The notes: generated by a model from the sequence alone, not told the origin. Shown: positions 45,965-57,228, counted from the stretch's first letter. The stretch is 64,000 nt of DNA from a bacterium SCSIO 12827 (GCA_024397995.1 CP073746.1:2849501-2913500), one strand, 5' to 3'. A program made the numbers and translations.

Positions 45965-46987
45965 CTAACGCAGAGCCAGCTGGTTTTCGCTGAGAATCTT
46001 CAGCACATCGAGCTTGCGGTCGATTTCGGCAATCTTCTTGGCCTTGTCGGCCGCGTCCATGCGTTCGTCACCGGCCAGCTTGCGCTTGTCCTTGAACAGC
46101 TGGAGTTGGCGGATCGGATAAAGCTGCGCGTTGGAAGAATCCTCGAAAGGCGCCCAGCCCGAGCTGACGCCGGACAGGATCTGGCGTTCCTTTTCGGCGT
46201 TCGGCCCAAGACGGCCATAGGACAGGAAGAAGCCCTTGATGATGCTCTTGGCGCCCTTGTCCAGGTCCGAGCGCCACACGATCGGATCGTTGGGGATCAG
46301 GGGCGATTTCCAGATCGCCTTGATCTTGGCAAAGGCATCCGGGTGGTTCTTCTGCAGGCGCGACAGGGATTCCGTGTTGTTGGTGGCGAAATCCACCTGG
46401 CCGTTGGCCACGGACAGCGCATTGGTTTCATGGCTGGCGTTGCGCACCGACTTGTAGCACTTCTTAGGGTCGACATCGTTCTTGGCGAACACATAGAAGC
46501 TGGGCACCAGGAACCCGGATGTGGAGTTCGGATCGCCGTTGCCGAAAGTCAGCGACTTGTCGCAGTTCAGCACGTCCTCAAGCTTGTTGAGCTTGTCGTT
46601 GTCCTTCTGCGTCAGCAGCAGCGACCAGTAGCCCGGGTTGCCGGTGACGTCGACCGTCTGCACGAAGACCTCTCCACCGGCACGGTCGACGGCCTCCATG
46701 GCCGATTTGTTGCCGAACCAGGCAATGTCGACTTTCTTGAAGCGCATGGCTTCGATCACCCCGGCGTAGTCGGAGGCGAAGAATGCCTTCACCTCGACAC
46801 CGAGCTGCTTGCCCATGGCTTCCAGGAACGGGGTGAAACTTTTCTTCAGGCCCTGGGACGATTCCGTGGAAATGATCCCGAAGGTCAACGGGTTCGGCAT
46901 GTCGGCCCGGGCCGCTCCGGTGGACGCAACGTGAACCGTAGCAAAGGCCGCCAGCGCGATGCCGGCGATCATGGCCTTTTTAAACAT
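45965..46987 (-). CDS. phnD: PhnD, periplasmic phosphonate-binding protein
   Basis: A 340-residue receptor. The signal peptide is at residues 1 to about 29, ending GAARA-D. The mature part has [30 protein letters not shown] and [25 protein letters not shown], as in Phn[14 protein letters not shown] carries the serine/threonine pocket that binds the phosphonate oxygens in known structures. The ATG at 46987 is 6 nt after GGAGGAAG. Confidence 0.95.
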   Translation of the reverse strand: MFKKAMIAGIALAAFATVHVASTGAARADMPNPLTFGIISTESSQGLKKSFTPFLEAMGKQLGVEVKAFFASDYAGVIEAMRFKKVDIAWFGNKSAMEAVDRAGGEVFVQTVDVTGNPGYWSLLLTQKDNDKLNKLEDVLNCDKSLTFGNGDPNSTSGFLVPSFYVFAKNDVDPKKCYKSVRNASHETNALSVANGQVDFATNNTESLSRLQKNHPDAFAKIKAIWKSPLIPNDPIVWRSDLDKGAKSIIKGFFLSYGRLGPNAEKERQILSGVSSGWAPFEDSSNAQLYPIRQLQLFKDKRKLAGDERMDAADKAKKIAEIDRKLDVLKILSENQLALR

Positions 46988-47059
46988 TTTCGACTTCCTC
47001 CTGAGTTGAGTGGGCACGTGAATGTGGGACGGGCGGAAAAAAACGGCGCGCAGGGCCGC

Positions 47060-47926
47060 TCAGGCGGAGGCCGGGCGCAATTGGCGGGCCATCGGCACGC
47101 GCCGGGGGCCGGCGGCGATGGGGCCCGGCAAAATCAATTCCTCTCCGGCGGCGCCGTAAAGCTCGCGCAGGAAATCGTGGGTCAGGGCTTCGCTGGGCCC
47201 GTCATAGACGACCACGCCGTCGCGCAGCGCCACCGTGCGCGCGCAGTAGCGGGTCGCGAAATCGACCTGGTGCAGGGACACAACGACAGTGATGCCGTCC
47301 TCGCGGTTGATGCGGGCCAGATTTTCCATCACCCGGCGTGCCGATTCCGGATCAAGGGACGCGATGGGTTCATCCGCCAATACGATCTCCGCCCGCTGAA
47401 CCAGGGCGCGGGCGATGGCGGCGCGCTGCTGCTGGCCGCCGGACAGGGTCGAGGCCCGCTGCGTCGCGTACTGATCGATGCCGACACGCCGGAGCGCTTC
47501 CAGGGCGCGCATCTTTTCCTCGCGGGTGAACAGCCCGAACCAACCCCGCCAGGCCGGAATCTGGCCGAGCACGCCAAGCACGACATTCGTCAAAAGCGAC
47601 AGCCGATCGACCAGATTGAATTGCTGAAAGATAACCCCGACACGGCCTCGTACGGCGCGCACCCCGCGCGCCAGATGGCCGTTTTCCTGAACCGGATACC
47701 CCAGAACTTCGATCATGCCGTCGCCGGCACGGTCGGCAAGCATGAGGCCGGAGATATGACGCATCAGGGTCGACTTTCCCGAGCCCGAGGCGCCGATCAG
47801 GGCAACCATTTCACCAGCGTCGATGGTCAGGCTGACGTTATCCAACGCCCGGGTGGTCTGGAACCCTTTGCGGAAGGTTTTCGATAGATTGTGAACGCGG
47901 ATCGCGGGCGTGATGTCAGACGTCAT
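47060..47926 (-). CDS. phnC: PhnC, ATPase of the phosphonate ABC transporter
   Basis: A 288-residue ABC ATPase with Walker [21 protein letters not shown], signature [17 protein letters not shown], Walker [17 protein letters not shown] and the switch [35 protein letters not shown] is PhnC-typical. The ATG at 47926 is 6 nt after AGGG; an ATG at 47932 is also possible. The open frame continues upstream to 48058 but would run through the promoter region. A Pho box lies about 146 bp upstream. Confidence 0.95.
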   Translation of the reverse strand: MTSDITPAIRVHNLSKTFRKGFQTTRALDNVSLTIDAGEMVALIGASGSGKSTLMRHISGLMLADRAGDGMIEVLGYPVQENGHLARGVRAVRGRVGVIFQQFNLVDRLSLLTNVVLGVLGQIPAWRGWFGLFTREEKMRALEALRRVGIDQYATQRASTLSGGQQQRAAIARALVQRAEIVLADEPIASLDPESARRVMENLARINREDGITVVVSLHQVDFATRYCARTVALRDGVVVYDGPSEALTHDFLRELYGAAGEELILPGPIAAGPRRVPMARQLRPASA

Positions 47927-48071
47927 GGTCATCCCTGTCTTTGCGACTGTGATCTGCAGTGCCAATACCGGCCCGAAGCGGGCCATCCTGCTGAACGGCG
48001 ACAATGCGGATGCGCGCACCGCAAGTGGTGTGTATCTAAGGGATCGTCGATGACCCAATGCTTGCGATTTT

Positions 48072-48090
48072 GTGACGGTTTGGTGACCAC
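48072..48090 (-). promoter_or_regulatory. Pho box upstream of phnC
   Basis: On the minus strand GTCAC starts at 48087 and again at 48076, giving GTCACCAAACC-GTCACAAAATC with an 11-bp period. It lies between divergent phnC and the hybrid kinase gene, 146 bp from the phnC start. It is a good match in spacing, with GTCAC in place of GTCAT. Confidence 0.62.
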
Positions 48091-48219
48091 CGCCGCGATC
48101 AGCCGCCCCTTCGCCAACGATGACGATGTTTGTGATCTTCCACCAATTCGTGCCAAAATGTCCCCAGCCATCGCAGAAGCGGAGGCTGGCCGAAGGGAGA
48201 AGGTTCAGAGGCCGCTAAA

Positions 48220-51200
48220 ATGTCGATCCAGACCAAGATAATTACTGTTCTGGTGGTGGTCCTGGGCGGATTATTGCTCGGCGACCTGATCGTGCTCGAC
48301 CGCGTCGTTCTGGAAGGTTTCCGCAAACTTGAAAACCAGGAAACCCGGCGTGAGATCGGGCGCACCATGGCAATCGTCGATGACGAAGTAAAAAGCCTGG
48401 ACCCCGTCGCCTCGAACTGGGCGCAATGGGACGACCTTGCCGAGTTTGCCCAGACCGGCGACCCCGCCTTTGCCAAGCAGAAGCTATCGAACACCGTTCT
48501 CGACACCCTCGCCCTCGACATGGTGATCGTCGTCAACCGCCACGGCCGGGTGGTGTTGAAGCGTTTTCGCAACCGCCAGACGGGCGGCGCCATCCATGTC
48601 GACAACCTGGAACACGACGATTTCCCCGAAGACCATCCGCTGCTCGCCCATAATCGGGGCGTCGGCCATATCCGCGGCACCATCGCCACGGACAACGGCC
48701 CGATTTTGACGACCGCCGCCCCCCTGTTGGGCAAACGGGGTGTTCCGCCCGCGGCTGGCACGGTGATCATCGGACGTCTGATGGACAAGGCGGCGGTGTC
48801 ACGCATTTCCGGACAGATGAACAATGCCCTGGAAATGACGCCGATCACCCAGGGTCTGTCCTCCGGTCAACGTGAGACGGTCAACCATATCCTCGCCCTG
48901 GATGAACCGGTCATCGAACGATCGGCCGACGGATCATGGACCGCACTTCTGGTGCAGCGTGATTTATTCGGATACCCGGCGGCGCTCTATTCCATCACCG
49001 CATGGTCAACGATCCATGGACTGGGTGCCGACACCGTTCGCACCGCGAGCATCATGGCAATTCTGGCCTCATTGACCGTCATCGCCGTGATCCTTTTCCT
49101 GATGCGCCGGTTGATCGTGCATCCTTTTGCGAACCTGAAGCGTGAGCTTCTGGACATTCGCGCGTCCGGCGACCTGACCAAGACGATCCCAACCAGCGGC
49201 AAGGACGAATTCGCACTGGTCAGCCGCGAGATCAACGACCTTCTGACCGAGCGCGCCGCATTCGAGCAGGCCCTGGAGCGTCACCAGTCGGAGCTTGAGC
49301 AGCGGGTCGAGGAGCGGACTTACGAGCTGCAACGGGAAATCGCCGACAAGGAAGCGGCACAAGAAACCCTGAAGTTCACGGAATTCTCGCTGTCCCATTC
49401 GGGCGAGGCCCTGTTCTGGCTGCGCCGCGACCAACGCATTTTATATGTCAACGACGCCACCTGCAGGCATCTGGGCTATACCCAGAAGGAACTGCTGCGC
49501 ATGTCGTTTCCCGATTTCAGCGACGGCCCGCCGCCGGACAAGGACTGGGACACTTTCTGGGAAGAACTCAAACGCGGCGGCCAGATCCGCTTTGATACCC
49601 GTCATCGACGAAAAGACGGTTCCGCCGTACCGGTCGAGGTTCGGGCGACGGTCATGGAGTACGCAGGCGAGGAATTCCTGTTCGCCTTCGCCCAGGACAT
49701 TTCCCGCCGCCTGGCCCGCGAACAGGCGCTGATCGAAAGCGAACGCCGGTTCCGCACCCTGACCGAAGAGGCCAACCAGGGGATCGTCGTTCACCGCGGG
49801 TTCTATCCGCTTTACGTCAACCCGGCGTTCCTGCACATCTTCGGCTTCGAAAGCCATAACGAATTCCTGCAGCAGGGCAGCCTGGAAATCACCCTGGCGC
49901 CCGAGGAAGTCGCCCGCATCCGTGGCTATGACCTGGCCCGCATGCAGGGCCAAAACGCGCCCAGCGATTATATCTACCGTGGCATCCGCAAGGACGGGAC
50001 TGAGGTCTGGCTGAACAACCGGTCGTTCCTGATCGACTGGGGCGACGGGCCGGCGGTCTGCACCGTGCTGTTCGACGTGACCAAAAACCGCAATGCGATG
50101 CAGCAACTCTATCTTCTGGAATCGGCGATGCAGGAGGCCAACGACCCCTTCTTCGCCGTCGATCCGGACGGACGGTTCATCTATGTCAACGATGCATCCT
50201 GCCGTGCGCTCGGCTACGGCCGCGAAGAACTGTTGAACATGGCCGTGTCCGATATCAATCCGGCCCGTGCCGGCGGCAAATGGAAGGAACGGTGGGATTA
50301 TCTGAAAATCCACGGTCACCGCGTATCGTTTGGTGAACACCGCCGCAAGGACGGCACGGTCTTCCCCGTCGAAACCACCTCGACCTTCATCGACCATGAA
50401 GGTCATGAATACATCTTCGCCTACTCCCGCGATATCAGCGAGCGACTGAGGACGGAGAACGCCCTGCGTCAGGCCCGTGACGACCTTGAAAAGCGGGTCG
50501 AAGAACGCACCCAGGAACTGACTCGCGAGGTCGAGGAACGCCGACGCGCCGAACTGGCCGTACAGGAGAGCGAGACCAGATTGCGTGGCGCCCTGGAAAG
50601 CCTACAGGAAGGCTTCGCCCTTTTCGACGCCGATGACCGTCTTGTCCTGATGAACTCGCGCTACGCCGACACCCATCCCCGGGCAGAAGAAATCCTCGAA
50701 CAAGGTGGAACGTTCGAGGATATCCTGCGCGCCAGCCTGCCGCGCATCGCTGACGCCCAGGGACGCGTCGAGGAATTTGTCGCCCAGCGCATATCAGAGC
50801 ATCGCAACCCGGGACCGCCGATCATCCGCGAGTTCACGGACGGTCGCTGGTTCCTGTTGCGCGAGAGCCGCACGTCCGACGGAGGTATCACGGTTACCGC
50901 GACGGACATTACCGAACTGAAAACCATCGAAGCCGACCTGAAACAAAAGACCGAACTGTTCGACACCGCCGTCCGCGCCATGAACAACGGGATTGTGGTG
51001 CTTGATTCCGATCTTCGGTTCGTCACCTACAACGACCATTACATCAATCTGTTCGATTTCCCCCCGGGCCTCGTGCAAGAAGGCGCCAGCCTCGAGAACG
51101 CCTTGCGGTTCCTTGCGGAACGCGGTGACTACGGCGACCAAGACACACCGGACGAAATCGTGGAACGGCATGTTTCCGGCATTCGGAAACAAGAAAACCT

Positions 51201-53349
51201 CATCATCCGCCGTCATCTCAAGAATGGACGGACGGTCGAAACCCGGCGTGGCTGGCTGCCCGACGGCGGCATCGTCGGCATCCATGTGGACATCACCGAA
51301 AGCGTGCAGTTCGAGGAACGCCTGCGCGAGGCCCGCGACACGGCAGAAAGCGCCAACAAGGCAAAATCGATCTTCCTCGCCAACATGAGCCATGAAATCC
51401 GCACCCCCATGAACGGCATCATGGGCGTCGCGGAAATGGTGCACGATACGGCCCTCAGCAGCACCCAGCGCGGCATGCTGACCATCATCCAGGATTCATG
51501 CCGCACGCTGATGAGCATCATCGACGACATCCTGGACTTCTCGAAGATCGAGGCCGGGCGGCTGGAACTGGACCTCAGCCCGTTCAGGCTCAGCGATCTG
51601 GTCGAGGGCGTCGCCGACCTTTTGGCCCCCCGAGCCGAGGAAAAACGCAACCGTCTCGGCGTGTTTATCGATCCGACCATACCGGACGAGTTGATCGGCG
51701 ACCCGACCCGGCTGCGCCAGATCCTTCTCAATCTGGTCGGTAACGCGGTCAAGTTCACGGACAACGGCCGCATCGACATCGACGTGCGCGCGGAGACGGC
51801 GGAAGATGGCGGTTCCCAATTCCTGTTCCGGGTTCACGACACAGGCATCGGCATTTCCGAAGAAAACAAGCGCAAGCTGTTCCAGCCCTTTGAACAGGGT
51901 GACAGTTCGACCATGCGGCGGTTCGGCGGCACGGGACTGGGTCTGTCCATCTGCCGCGCCCTGGTCGATATGCTGGGCGGCGAAATCGGCGCCGACAGCC
52001 GCGAGGGACGCGGCGCCACCTTCTGGTTCCGGATTTCCATGTTGCCGAGCCGCGACCCGACCGCCGTCATCGGTCGTCCGTTCGCCGGACATCATATCGG
52101 CATCCTCGCCGGTGATCCGGGCACCGCTGAATGCATCGACACCTACCTGCGCCACCTGGGTGCGCATACCGACATCATTCCCAGCCTGCGCGCCTTGAAC
52201 CGCATGGCATCCGGCGACAAGATGTTGGGTGATCAGTTCGACCTTCTGATTGTCGATCACGACCGCGGCGCAGAAGGCGTCAGCCGGTTCGTCGCCGCGC
52301 GGGAAAAGGCGGGCGACCCGATTTCGCCGCGAACGATCATCCTCATGCCGCGAGGCGACATTCTGTCCATCGCCTCGGACCGCCTTGCCGGACAGTACAT
52401 GTTCGTGCCGAAACCCGTTCAGCGCGCGATGATCTGGAATGCGGCGGCGATGGCCTTGGGGCTCAACCTCCCCGGGATTGGCACCCCGGTACGTCGGATC
52501 GCGGACACCGCGGCGCTGCCGCTTTACGTCACACCGGATACAGAGATTGCCCGTGCCGAAGGAGCCCTTGTCCTGTTTGCCGAGGACAACCCGGTCAACT
52601 GCAAGGTCATCTGCATGATGCTCGAGCGCCTGGGTATCGCCGTCGAAACGGTGAACAATGGCAACGACGCCTGGACCCGCATCCGCCGTCAACCCTACGG
52701 CATGCTGATCACCGATTGCCACATGCCGGAAATGGATGGTTACGAGCTTGCGGAAAAGGTCCGCACGCTGGAACGCACTAACGAGCGGCCGCATATGCCG
52801 ATCATCGCCCTGACCGCAGATGCCCTGATCGGCACCAAGGAGCGATGCCGTGCCGCCGGGATGGATGATTATCTGCCCAAGCCCGTGGATCGCGCCACTT
52901 TGAACGAGATGATCCAACGCTGGCTGCCCAAGGCGGTGCAACTGCGCCGACCGGCCGTGACCGATGATCACACCACCCCGCGCAACGGACCTTTCGGCGA
53001 TGATGCGATCCTGGATCTGCGCTACATCCATGATGCCGTCGGCGGTGACGAGACCATGGTCGCCCCCTTGCTTGAAGATTATATCCGCAATGCGCGCCGG
53101 CTGGTCGATGACATGCTTGATGCTTTTGAAGATAGGGATTTCGTCCGCGCCCGCGAAGCCGCGCACGCGGCCAAGGGCACGTCACGCCTTGCCGGGGCGG
53201 TGCGCTTCGCTAATTTGTGCGAACAGATCGAACTGTTCCTATGCGCCGGCGACACCTCCCGTGCGGCGGAATATTCACGGCGCATCGAACCCGAACTTGC
53301 CGTCGTCTCCCAGGCGGTCGCCGGGCATGACCGTCGTTCCATTTCCTGA
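48220..53349 (+). CDS. Hybrid sensor histidine kinase: CHASE4-HAMP-5xPAS-HisKA-HATPase-REC-REC-Hpt
   Basis: A 1709-residue membrane kinase. TM1 is at about 8-28, a CHASE4-like extracytoplasmic domain (SNWAQWDDLAEF) reaches about 270, TM2 is at about 275-297, then HAMP. Five PAS-like modules follow at about 380-495, 500-625, 630-750, 790-905 and 910-1030, with coiled coils between. HisKA has NMSHEIRTPMNG with H1058, and the ATPase N-box is LLNLVGNAVKF near 1170. The first receiver (about 1285-1400, LLIVDHD) looks divergent. The second is canonical (LFAEDNPVN, TDCHMPEMDG, D1499, KPVD). The Hpt histidine is H1649 in AAHAAKGTSR. The ligand is unknown. Confidence 0.9.
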   Translation: MSIQTKIITVLVVVLGGLLLGDLIVLDRVVLEGFRKLENQETRREIGRTMAIVDDEVKSLDPVASNWAQWDDLAEFAQTGDPAFAKQKLSNTVLDTLALDMVIVVNRHGRVVLKRFRNRQTGGAIHVDNLEHDDFPEDHPLLAHNRGVGHIRGTIATDNGPILTTAAPLLGKRGVPPAAGTVIIGRLMDKAAVSRISGQMNNALEMTPITQGLSSGQRETVNHILALDEPVIERSADGSWTALLVQRDLFGYPAALYSITAWSTIHGLGADTVRTASIMAILASLTVIAVILFLMRRLIVHPFANLKRELLDIRASGDLTKTIPTSGKDEFALVSREINDLLTERAAFEQALERHQSELEQRVEERTYELQREIADKEAAQETLKFTEFSLSHSGEALFWLRRDQRILYVNDATCRHLGYTQKELLRMSFPDFSDGPPPDKDWDTFWEELKRGGQIRFDTRHRRKDGSAVPVEVRATVMEYAGEEFLFAFAQDISRRLAREQALIESERRFRTLTEEANQGIVVHRGFYPLYVNPAFLHIFGFESHNEFLQQGSLEITLAPEEVARIRGYDLARMQGQNAPSDYIYRGIRKDGTEVWLNNRSFLIDWGDGPAVCTVLFDVTKNRNAMQQLYLLESAMQEANDPFFAVDPDGRFIYVNDASCRALGYGREELLNMAVSDINPARAGGKWKERWDYLKIHGHRVSFGEHRRKDGTVFPVETTSTFIDHEGHEYIFAYSRDISERLRTENALRQARDDLEKRVEERTQELTREVEERRRAELAVQESETRLRGALESLQEGFALFDADDRLVLMNSRYADTHPRAEEILEQGGTFEDILRASLPRIADAQGRVEEFVAQRISEHRNPGPPIIREFTDGRWFLLRESRTSDGGITVTATDITELKTIEADLKQKTELFDTAVRAMNNGIVVLDSDLRFVTYNDHYINLFDFPPGLVQEGASLENALRFLAERGDYGDQDTPDEIVERHVSGIRKQENLIIRRHLKNGRTVETRRGWLPDGGIVGIHVDITESVQFEERLREARDTAESANKAKSIFLANMSHEIRTPMNGIMGVAEMVHDTALSSTQRGMLTIIQDSCRTLMSIIDDILDFSKIEAGRLELDLSPFRLSDLVEGVADLLAPRAEEKRNRLGVFIDPTIPDELIGDPTRLRQILLNLVGNAVKFTDNGRIDIDVRAETAEDGGSQFLFRVHDTGIGISEENKRKLFQPFEQGDSSTMRRFGGTGLGLSICRALVDMLGGEIGADSREGRGATFWFRISMLPSRDPTAVIGRPFAGHHIGILAGDPGTAECIDTYLRHLGAHTDIIPSLRALNRMASGDKMLGDQFDLLIVDHDRGAEGVSRFVAAREKAGDPISPRTIILMPRGDILSIASDRLAGQYMFVPKPVQRAMIWNAAAMALGLNLPGIGTPVRRIADTAALPLYVTPDTEIARAEGALVLFAEDNPVNCKVICMMLERLGIAVETVNNGNDAWTRIRRQPYGMLITDCHMPEMDGYELAEKVRTLERTNERPHMPIIALTADALIGTKERCRAAGMDDYLPKPVDRATLNEMIQRWLPKAVQLRRPAVTDDHTTPRNGPFGDDAILDLRYIHDAVGGDETMVAPLLEDYIRNARRLVDDMLDAFEDRDFVRAREAAHAAKGTSRLAGAVRFANLCEQIELFLCAGDTSRAAEYSRRIEPELAVVSQAVAGHDRRSIS

Positions 53350-53554
53350 TCCATCGCTCTCTGGTTTACGGATTTTTGACCCAGGACATCACCAATCGCC
53401 GTTCCGCAGAACGAAACGCCATTGCCACAACCGGCAGCCGTGTTACCATTAAAGAGAGTGCAAATTTCATACCCGTTTCATTTGGCCGCACCGGCGCGGA
53501 CACGCTCTGCAACAAAGACGTAACCACGGCAAAGACATACGGAGGCATAAGGTC

Positions 53555-53959
53555 TTGAGCGACACAGCTTTCGCCGACATGACCGCGTTGATCATCGACG
53601 ATCAGGAATTCGTGGTGAACATCGTCCGCAAGATGATGGAACAGATCGGCTTTGGTCGGATCGAAACCGCCGCCGACGGCCAGGCCGGCCTGCATGCGAT
53701 GACCGGCGTTCGGCCGCATGTCGTGCTCTGCGACATCGAGATGCGGCCTATGGACGGCCTGACGTTCCTCAAGGAATTGCGTGACAGCATGGATAGAACC
53801 ATCCGCGACACGCCGGTGATCTTCCTGACCAGCCATGGCCGCCACGAACTGGTGGCCAAGGCCCGTGCCCTCGGCGCCGACGGCTTTGTGACAAAGCCCG
53901 CCACGGTCAACCTGCTGCGCGAACGGATCGAACAGTCAATCCAAAGCCGCGCGGCCTGA
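53555..53959 (+). CDS. CheY-like single-domain response regulator
   Basis: A 134-residue receiver domain. It shows the acidic pair ALIIDDQEFV, the phosphorylation aspartate in VLCDIEMRPMDGL, FLTSHG and the lysine in GFVTKPATV. There is no output domain. The start is TTG at 53555, 9 nt after GGAGG; no in-frame ATG fits better before the receiver fold. It lies 205 bp after the hybrid kinase gene, whose Hpt domain is the obvious phosphodonor. Confidence 0.85.
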   Translation: MSDTAFADMTALIIDDQEFVVNIVRKMMEQIGFGRIETAADGQAGLHAMTGVRPHVVLCDIEMRPMDGLTFLKELRDSMDRTIRDTPVIFLTSHGRHELVAKARALGADGFVTKPATVNLLRERIEQSIQSRAA

Positions 53960-54014
53960 CAGCGCGTTCAAGGCCACAACCGCGCGGCCGGACGCCGCAC
54001 CCACATCGTCTGCC

Positions 54015-54950
54015 TTACGCCCGCGCCACCATGTGGCCTGGTGACACCTCGTCGAAAGAAACCAATTCCGGACTATAGTCCATCGGCTTTACCGGGCTGG
54101 GGATTTCGTCGACCATCAGCTTGCGTTCCTTGCGACGCAATCTGGGGTCGGCCACCGGCACTGCGGACAGCAGCTTTTTCGTATAGGGGTGCCGGGGGTC
54201 TTCAAAAATGTCCTCACGGCTGCCGATTTCAACAATCTGCCCCAGATACATGACGGCGACCCGGTGACTGATCCGCTCCACCACCGCCATGTCGTGGCTG
54301 ATGAACAGATAGGACAAACCCAGTTCGTTTTGCAGATCCATCAGCAGATTGATGACCTGGGCCTTGATGGTGACGTCCAGGGCCGACACGGCCTCGTCAC
54401 AGATGATCAGTTTTGGATCCATGGCCAAGGCACGGGCGATGGAAATGCGCTGGCGCTGGCCACCGGAAAATTCATGGGGATAGCGTGACGCGAAATCGGC
54501 GGGCAGGTTGACCTTGCGCAACAGGTCGGCGACCCGCGCGTCGATGCCGGCCCGCGGCACGAGATTATGAACGCTGAGCGGCTCGGCCAGAATGTCGCGT
54601 ACGGACATGCGCGGGTTGAGCGACGAATAGGGATCCTGAAAGATCATCTGGACCTTGGTGTAGAAATCCCGTCGGTCTCCGCCCCGGTGTGACGCCATGG
54701 ACTGACCCTGAAAGATGACGTCGCCCGAGGTTGCCGTTTCCAAACCGATGATGGTGCGGCCCGTGGTCGTCTTGCCGCAGCCACTTTCGCCGACGATGCT
54801 CAGGGTCTCCCCGGCCCTGACCTTGAAGGACACGCCCTCGACCGCATGGACACGGGCAATGGGCCGCCGCATGAGCCCTTCCTTGATGTCGAAATAGGTT
54901 GTCAGGTTATCGACTTCCAAAAGGAAGTCAGGATTTGAAATCTCGTTCAT
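54015..54950 (-). CDS. Oligopeptide-type ABC transporter ATPase (DppF/OppF-like)
   Basis: A 311-residue ATPase. Walker A is [19 protein letters not shown], signature [15 protein letters not shown], Walker [16 protein letters not shown]. The C-terminal extension ([22 protein letters not shown]) is the peptide/nickel-transporter tail that follows the ATPase core. The start is the ATG at 54950; a TTG at 54965 is less likely. It follows the DppD-like gene by 48 bp. No cognate permease or binding protein is in the window. Confidence 0.9.
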   Translation of the reverse strand: MNEISNPDFLLEVDNLTTYFDIKEGLMRRPIARVHAVEGVSFKVRAGETLSIVGESGCGKTTTGRTIIGLETATSGDVIFQGQSMASHRGGDRRDFYTKVQMIFQDPYSSLNPRMSVRDILAEPLSVHNLVPRAGIDARVADLLRKVNLPADFASRYPHEFSGGQRQRISIARALAMDPKLIICDEAVSALDVTIKAQVINLLMDLQNELGLSYLFISHDMAVVERISHRVAVMYLGQIVEIGSREDIFEDPRHPYTKKLLSAVPVADPRLRRKERKLMVDEIPSPVKPMDYSPELVSFDEVSPGHMVARA

Positions 54951-54998
54951 GTTGTCTGCACCCAATCGCTTATAGATTTTCTTGGAACCGGGCCGGGA

Positions 54999-55859
<861 letters not shown>

Positions 55860-55893
55860 GTTTTGCCTCTTTTTCAGTATGGGATGGGGTTGG

Positions 55894-56457
55894 TTAGTGC
55901 AGGGTCCGGTACGACCGTCTGGCGGCCCAGAGGACGCCCGGGGGCGCCAGGCGCGTGCCGGTCGGAATGACCGAACCGGGACTGTCTCGACGGGGCCGCG
56001 GCCCCAGGAAATGGGCATGCACCCACTTACTGGGCTGGAATTCGATGCCCAGGTCGTCAAGCACCTCGGACACTTCGGTCAACAGCGCGCGGCCATGGGC
56101 GATCTGGGTATCGGGGAACCACCAGGCCAGCAGTTCGTGGACCGTGCGGTGATTGCCCTTGCGCCATTCGGCAAGGGCATAAATGGCCTGCAGTTCGAAC
56201 AGGGTCAGGCCGTTGTTGGCGATCGAGTTGAAGCGAACGATGAAGGGATCGTTGCGCCACAATGTGTCGAGAAAGGCACCGACGGCGTCGGCAAGGGCAG
56301 AGGGAACATTTTGGGCCTCGGCCCTTGCCGAGCCGTCCCGGCCCGGCCCTTCGGAACGCGTGCTTTCCGGGGTGCACCCCCGCCACGCCCGGATTGCCAG
56401 AAGGACAAGTCCCTCACCGGCGTTCAACAGGTTCCTCTTGGGTGTCAGGTCGGTCAT
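55894..56457 (-). CDS. Unknown protein (187 aa), first gene of a putative Fur-controlled operon
   Basis: I recognise no family. There is no signal peptide or membrane segment. A Ser/Gly/Arg-rich linker (about residues 28-48) separates a short N-terminal helix from a mainly helical core with FIVRFNSIANNGLTLFELQAIYALAEWRKGN and ELLAWWFPDTQIAHGRALLTEVSEVLDDLGI. The Arg/Pro-rich tail looks disordered. The ATG at 56457 is 8 nt after GAGGAG. A perfect 21-bp Fur-like palindrome lies only 29 bp upstream. The two ABC ATPases follow on the same strand. Confidence 0.7.
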   Translation of the reverse strand: MTDLTPKRNLLNAGEGLVLLAIRAWRGCTPESTRSEGPGRDGSARAEAQNVPSALADAVGAFLDTLWRNDPFIVRFNSIANNGLTLFELQAIYALAEWRKGNHRTVHELLAWWFPDTQIAHGRALLTEVSEVLDDLGIEFQPSKWVHAHFLGPRPRRDSPGSVIPTGTRLAPPGVLWAARRSYRTLH

Positions 56458-56485
56458 GAGTGCGTCTCCTCATTGACCTAAATAA

Positions 56486-56506
56486 TGAGAATGAGAGTCA
56501 TTCTCA
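56486..56506. promoter_or_regulatory. Fur-like box, perfect 9-3-9 palindrome
   Basis: TGAGAATGA (56486-56494) and its exact complement TCATTCTCA (56498-56506) flank GAG. The half-sites match the classic Fur pattern (TGAGAATGATTCTCA-like). It lies in an AT-rich stretch 29 bp before the ATG at 56457, a position suited to repression when iron is replete. The regulator could be Fur or an alphaproteobacterial relative. Confidence 0.72.
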
Positions 56507-56559
56507 ATACTTTTTATTACACCTACCCAAACTTTCTTTCATGGCCTGCCGATGTTCCT

Positions 56560-57228
56560 CTATTCCCGCGCGGCGCGGACCAATCCACGGTACAGCCCCT
56601 GGTGGCGGCGGCGGAACACCAGGAACTCCGGATGCCACTGCACGCCCACCAGGAAACCGGCCGCCGGATGTTCAAGCGCCTGCACGACCCGATGGGCATC
56701 CCGCGCCGCGACCCGAAGCCCCCTGCCAAGTCGATCAACCGCCTGATGGTGCAGACTGTTGACGGCGACCCGCCTCCCGCCCATCAGGCGCGCTAGGCGG
56801 CTTTCCGGCACCAGGGTGATCCGCTTTCGCGCCAGAGGCGTGCGCAGACGCGGCAGCCCCCGGTAGGCGGCATACATATCCTGGTGCAGCGTTCCGCCTA
56901 GGTGGATGTTGATCATCTGAGCACCCCGGCACACCCCCAGAACCGGCACATCCGCATGCAGCGCCCAATCCAATGCCCGCCGCTCCATCCGGTCACGGTC
57001 CGGATCAATGCGCAGGTCGAGCGTCACCTCGCCGCCGTACATCTCGGCCCCGATGTCGTCGCCACCGCCGATCACCACCCCGTCGAGGCCCGTCGTATCC
57101 GTCCGGCCACCCGCCGACAGGCGCACGGGGCAGCCCCCGGCGCGCCGGACCGCCAACCAATGGGCAAGCCAAGTCAACGTGGCGCCACGGTCGGAAACCG
57201 TGACGCCGATGCGGGGCCGTACCGTCAT
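56560..57228 (-). CDS. Class I glutamine amidotransferase (peptidase C26, PuuD-like)
   Basis: A 222-residue Ntn-independent amidase. The nucleophile is C100 in VLGVCRGAQMINIHLGG and the catalytic pair H199/E201 is in VGVQWHPEF. VNSLHHQAVDRLG is the PuuD-type loop, and VVIGGGDDIG forms the oxyanion region. PuuD hydrolyses gamma-glutamyl-GABA. The ATG overlaps the amidoligase stop as ATGA (57225-57228), so the pair is coupled. This amidase may reverse or feed ammonia to the ligase; which is unknown. Confidence 0.9.
   Translation of the reverse strand: MTVRPRIGVTVSDRGATLTWLAHWLAVRRAGGCPVRLSAGGRTDTTGLDGVVIGGGDDIGAEMYGGEVTLDLRIDPDRDRMERRALDWALHADVPVLGVCRGAQMINIHLGGTLHQDMYAAYRGLPRLRTPLARKRITLVPESRLARLMGGRRVAVNSLHHQAVDRLGRGLRVAARDAHRVVQALEHPAAGFLVGVQWHPEFLVFRRRHQGLYRGLVRAARE

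Noticed and set aside
45905-47887. A 660-codon plus-strand frame antisense to phnD and phnC
   Set aside because: It spans two real genes and their gap on the opposite strand, and its composition is that of a frame shadow. No ribosome site.
53376-53558. Small 60-codon frame between the hybrid kinase and the response regulator
   Set aside because: TTG start without a ribosome site. It overlaps the response-regulator leader and its composition is not protein-like.
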